Source: Deltaproteobacteria bacterium
GTDB taxonomy: Bacteria > Desulfobacterota > DSM-4660 > Desulfatiglandales > HGW-15
Assembly (NCBI GenBank): GCA_016926135.1
Contig: JAFGPH010000118.1
Coordinates: forward strand, 1 to 5,884
Direction of reading: 5' to 3'
Length of the DNA stretch: 5,884 nt
Both the position numbers and the translations under genes were made by a program. How positions within the stretch are numbered: the first letter of the stretch is position 1; each line of letters begins with the position of its first letter. The notes under the pieces were generated by a model that had not been told where the DNA came from, did no database searches, and saw nothing but the letters and a program-made list of their open reading frames with translations. This document shows, one piece after another, positions 4,993 through 5,884 of this stretch.

Positions 4993-5364
4993 GAACTGGT
5001 CGGTGGGGGGTTGATTCGAAGCCTAGGGGGCTGGGAGGCAGTAAAGGGGCCTAGAGGCAAACAGGAGCGGATCAAAGGGGATGAACGCATCCTGGGCCAC
5101 AAGGCCCTTGGGCACGATTATGAATGGCTTGTGGGCCAGATCGCAAGCCTCTTTCGTATCCCTGCGGAGGAAATCACACGGCAGGGCAGGTATCCCTCTA
5201 CGGTGGAAGCCCGCAGTGTGCTGTGCTATTGGGGGGTGAGAGAACTGGGCATGAGCACGGTTGAGATGTCCAGGCGCCTGCACATTTCACAGCCTACGGC
5301 CAGTCAATCAGTGAAACGAGGCGAAAAGGTGGTGGCGGAAAAGAAACTGCAGCTCCCGGAATAA
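4993..5364 (+). pseudogene. C-terminal domain of a RAYT transposase (DnaA-like HTH), 5'-truncated
   Basis: The frame reads ELVGGGLIRSLGGWEAVKG from 4993, then KGDERILG, then a helical domain DYEWLVGQIASLF...GRYPSTVEARSVLCYWGVRELGMSTVEMSRRLHISQPTASQSVKRGE, ending at 5362-5364. This is the known RAYT C-terminus: the VGGGLIRSLGGW hinge followed by a DnaA C-terminal-like helix-turn-helix. The catalytic Y1 domain is absent, and a TAG (4990-4992) sits directly before the first homologous codon. A TTG at 5011 is the only early start-like codon and lacks a well-placed ribosome binding site. The DNA-binding part is uninterrupted over ~123 codons, so expression as a stand-alone DNA-binding protein cannot be excluded. 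Confidence 0.8.
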
Positions 5365-5390
5365 GTTATATCAATAAATCATTACCCGTC

Positions 5391-5555
5391 CCGAAAGCGT
5401 CGAAAGCCACCAAAGCCAACATCAGAAAACTGAGAGACTACCTGCCGGACACATTGCGGTACCGGATAGGGGCCTGGCGTTTCTTTTATGAGATTGAAGA
5501 AAACCAGCGGGTCGTCTTTATGACCGCGGCATCTCATAGAGGCGCCGTCTACTGA
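5391..5555 (+). pseudogene. C-terminal remnant of a RelE/ParE-family toxin
   Basis: The frame ending at TGA 5553-5555 reads IRKLRDYLPDTLRYRIGAW, then RFFYEIEENQRVVFM and ASHRGAVY. This matches the C-terminal half of RelE/ParE toxins (IKKLxGY.PDTxRYRIGxWRFFYEI...V...A..HRGxAY). The N-terminal half (normally ~40 residues of helices and strand) is missing and no ATG, GTG or TTG start with a ribosome binding site precedes the homology. It begins about 27 bases after the RAYT remnant. No partner antitoxin gene is seen next to it. An inverted repeat GCCGTCT (5544-5550) / AGACGGC (5562-5568) spans its end, with TTTTT 15 bases later. Confidence 0.7.
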
Positions 5556-5608
5556 AGGAGAAGACGGCTCCCCGGGGCACCTCTTTTTCTGTTCATTCAG
5601 GAAGAGCT

Positions 5609-5630
5609 CTCATTCAAGGATGAGGTTTTT
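5609..5630 (+). terminator. Weak hairpin plus T5 between convergent genes
   Basis: CTCAT (5609-5613) pairs with ATGAG (5620-5624) around a 6-base loop, followed by G and TTTTT (5626-5630). The stem is short, so terminator function for rightward transcripts from the accessory patch is only possible. The 83-base gap 5556-5638 holds no gene. Confidence 0.3.
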
Positions 5631-5638
5631 AGAAAAAA

Positions 5639-5884
5639 CTACCTATCCGGCACCTTGCAAACACTTACCGGAGCCCCCTCGAACGGCGTCCATCTCTTTG
5701 TCTTCAGGGTTTTCGGATCTCTCAGGGTCTTTAATATTTCAATGCTGTCTTTCATCCCCTTATAGCATCTGGCCATCTCCAACGCCATGCCAGTCATACC
5801 GGCCATGGCCTGGACAAAATTCACATCCTCTAAAGTAAAGTCCCATGGTTCAGAGGTATAAACGCGCAGCGCTCCGATAATATA
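5639..5884 (-). CDS. GAF-domain protein, C-terminal end (partial)
   Basis: 81 codons read leftward from the right edge to the stop at 5639-5641; the start lies outside the window. The first visible residues, IIGALRVYTSEPWDFTLEDV, then FVQAMAGMTGMALEMARCY, match the end of a GAF sensory domain (VLRVYT...FTxEDxxFLxALAxQxAIAIENARLY). A ~40-residue tail follows (MKDSIEILKTL..., ending KVPDR) with no recognisable domain. GAF domains bind small ligands or chromophores and usually regulate a linked output; what lies upstream cannot be known from here. The gene is convergent with the accessory patch. Confidence 0.75.
   Translation of the reverse strand, partial: YIIGALRVYTSEPWDFTLEDVNFVQAMAGMTGMALEMARCYKGMKDSIEILKTLRDPKTLKTKRWTPFEGAPVSVCKVPDR

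Noticed and set aside
3739..5560. tRNA-Ser(GCU) as the attachment site of an integrated island
   Set aside because: I looked for a second copy of the tRNA 3' end in the window and found none, and no integrase gene is present.
5620..5838. 72-codon plus-strand frame at the right end
   Set aside because: It lies opposite the GAF-domain coding sequence, is Pro/Ser-rich and has no recognisable motif.

Overview
The window reads as bacterial chromosome of about 55-60 % G+C. The order fmt - DUF116 - rsmB - rpe is one I associate with Desulfobacterota (former Deltaproteobacteria). The degraded intergenic debris (four-helix-bundle gene, RAYT transposase, RelE/ParE and nucleotidyltransferase remnants) is also common in that phylum. 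I infer the phylum level only, because nothing here names a genus.

Positions 1-3242 hold a compact rightward housekeeping cluster. It has the 3' end of fmt (initiator Met-tRNA formyltransferase), a membrane-anchored cysteine-rich DUF116 protein of unknown role, rsmB (16S rRNA m5C967 methyltransferase) and rpe (ribulose-phosphate 3-epimerase). The first three genes overlap (4 bp, then 59 bp), which implies translational coupling. rpe is set apart by a 201-base gap holding two short tandem-repeat arrays, two hairpins and a possible 16-codon leader ORF whose stop overlaps the rpe start.

Positions 3243-3839 hold two serine tRNA genes, tRNA-Ser(UGA) with a clear sigma70-type promoter and a hairpin terminator, and tRNA-Ser(GCU). 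Both encode CCA. Between them lie an internally deleted four-helix-bundle gene and a REP-like hairpin.

Positions 3840-5560 are an accessory patch with one intact system, a two-gene toxin-antitoxin module: an RHH/UPF0175-like antitoxin and a DUF3368-type PIN toxin. It is preceded by a tandem 12-bp repeat that is a candidate operator. Around it are gene fragments: the N-terminus of a nucleotidyltransferase fused at one base to an antisense central piece of a RAYT (Y1) transposase on the left, and the C-terminal DnaA-like domain of a RAYT followed by a RelE/ParE C-terminus on the right. The two RAYT pieces point in opposite directions and share a 9-bp inverted repeat, one copy of which sits at the right-hand break.

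Positions 5639-5884 carry the C-terminal end of a leftward GAF-domain gene that runs off the window, convergent with the accessory patch. I found no wholly new system. The strongest unusual signals are the TA module framed by inverted transposase fragments, the sharp fragment junctions, the DUF116 gene inside a translation-related operon, and the altered loop in Rpe.
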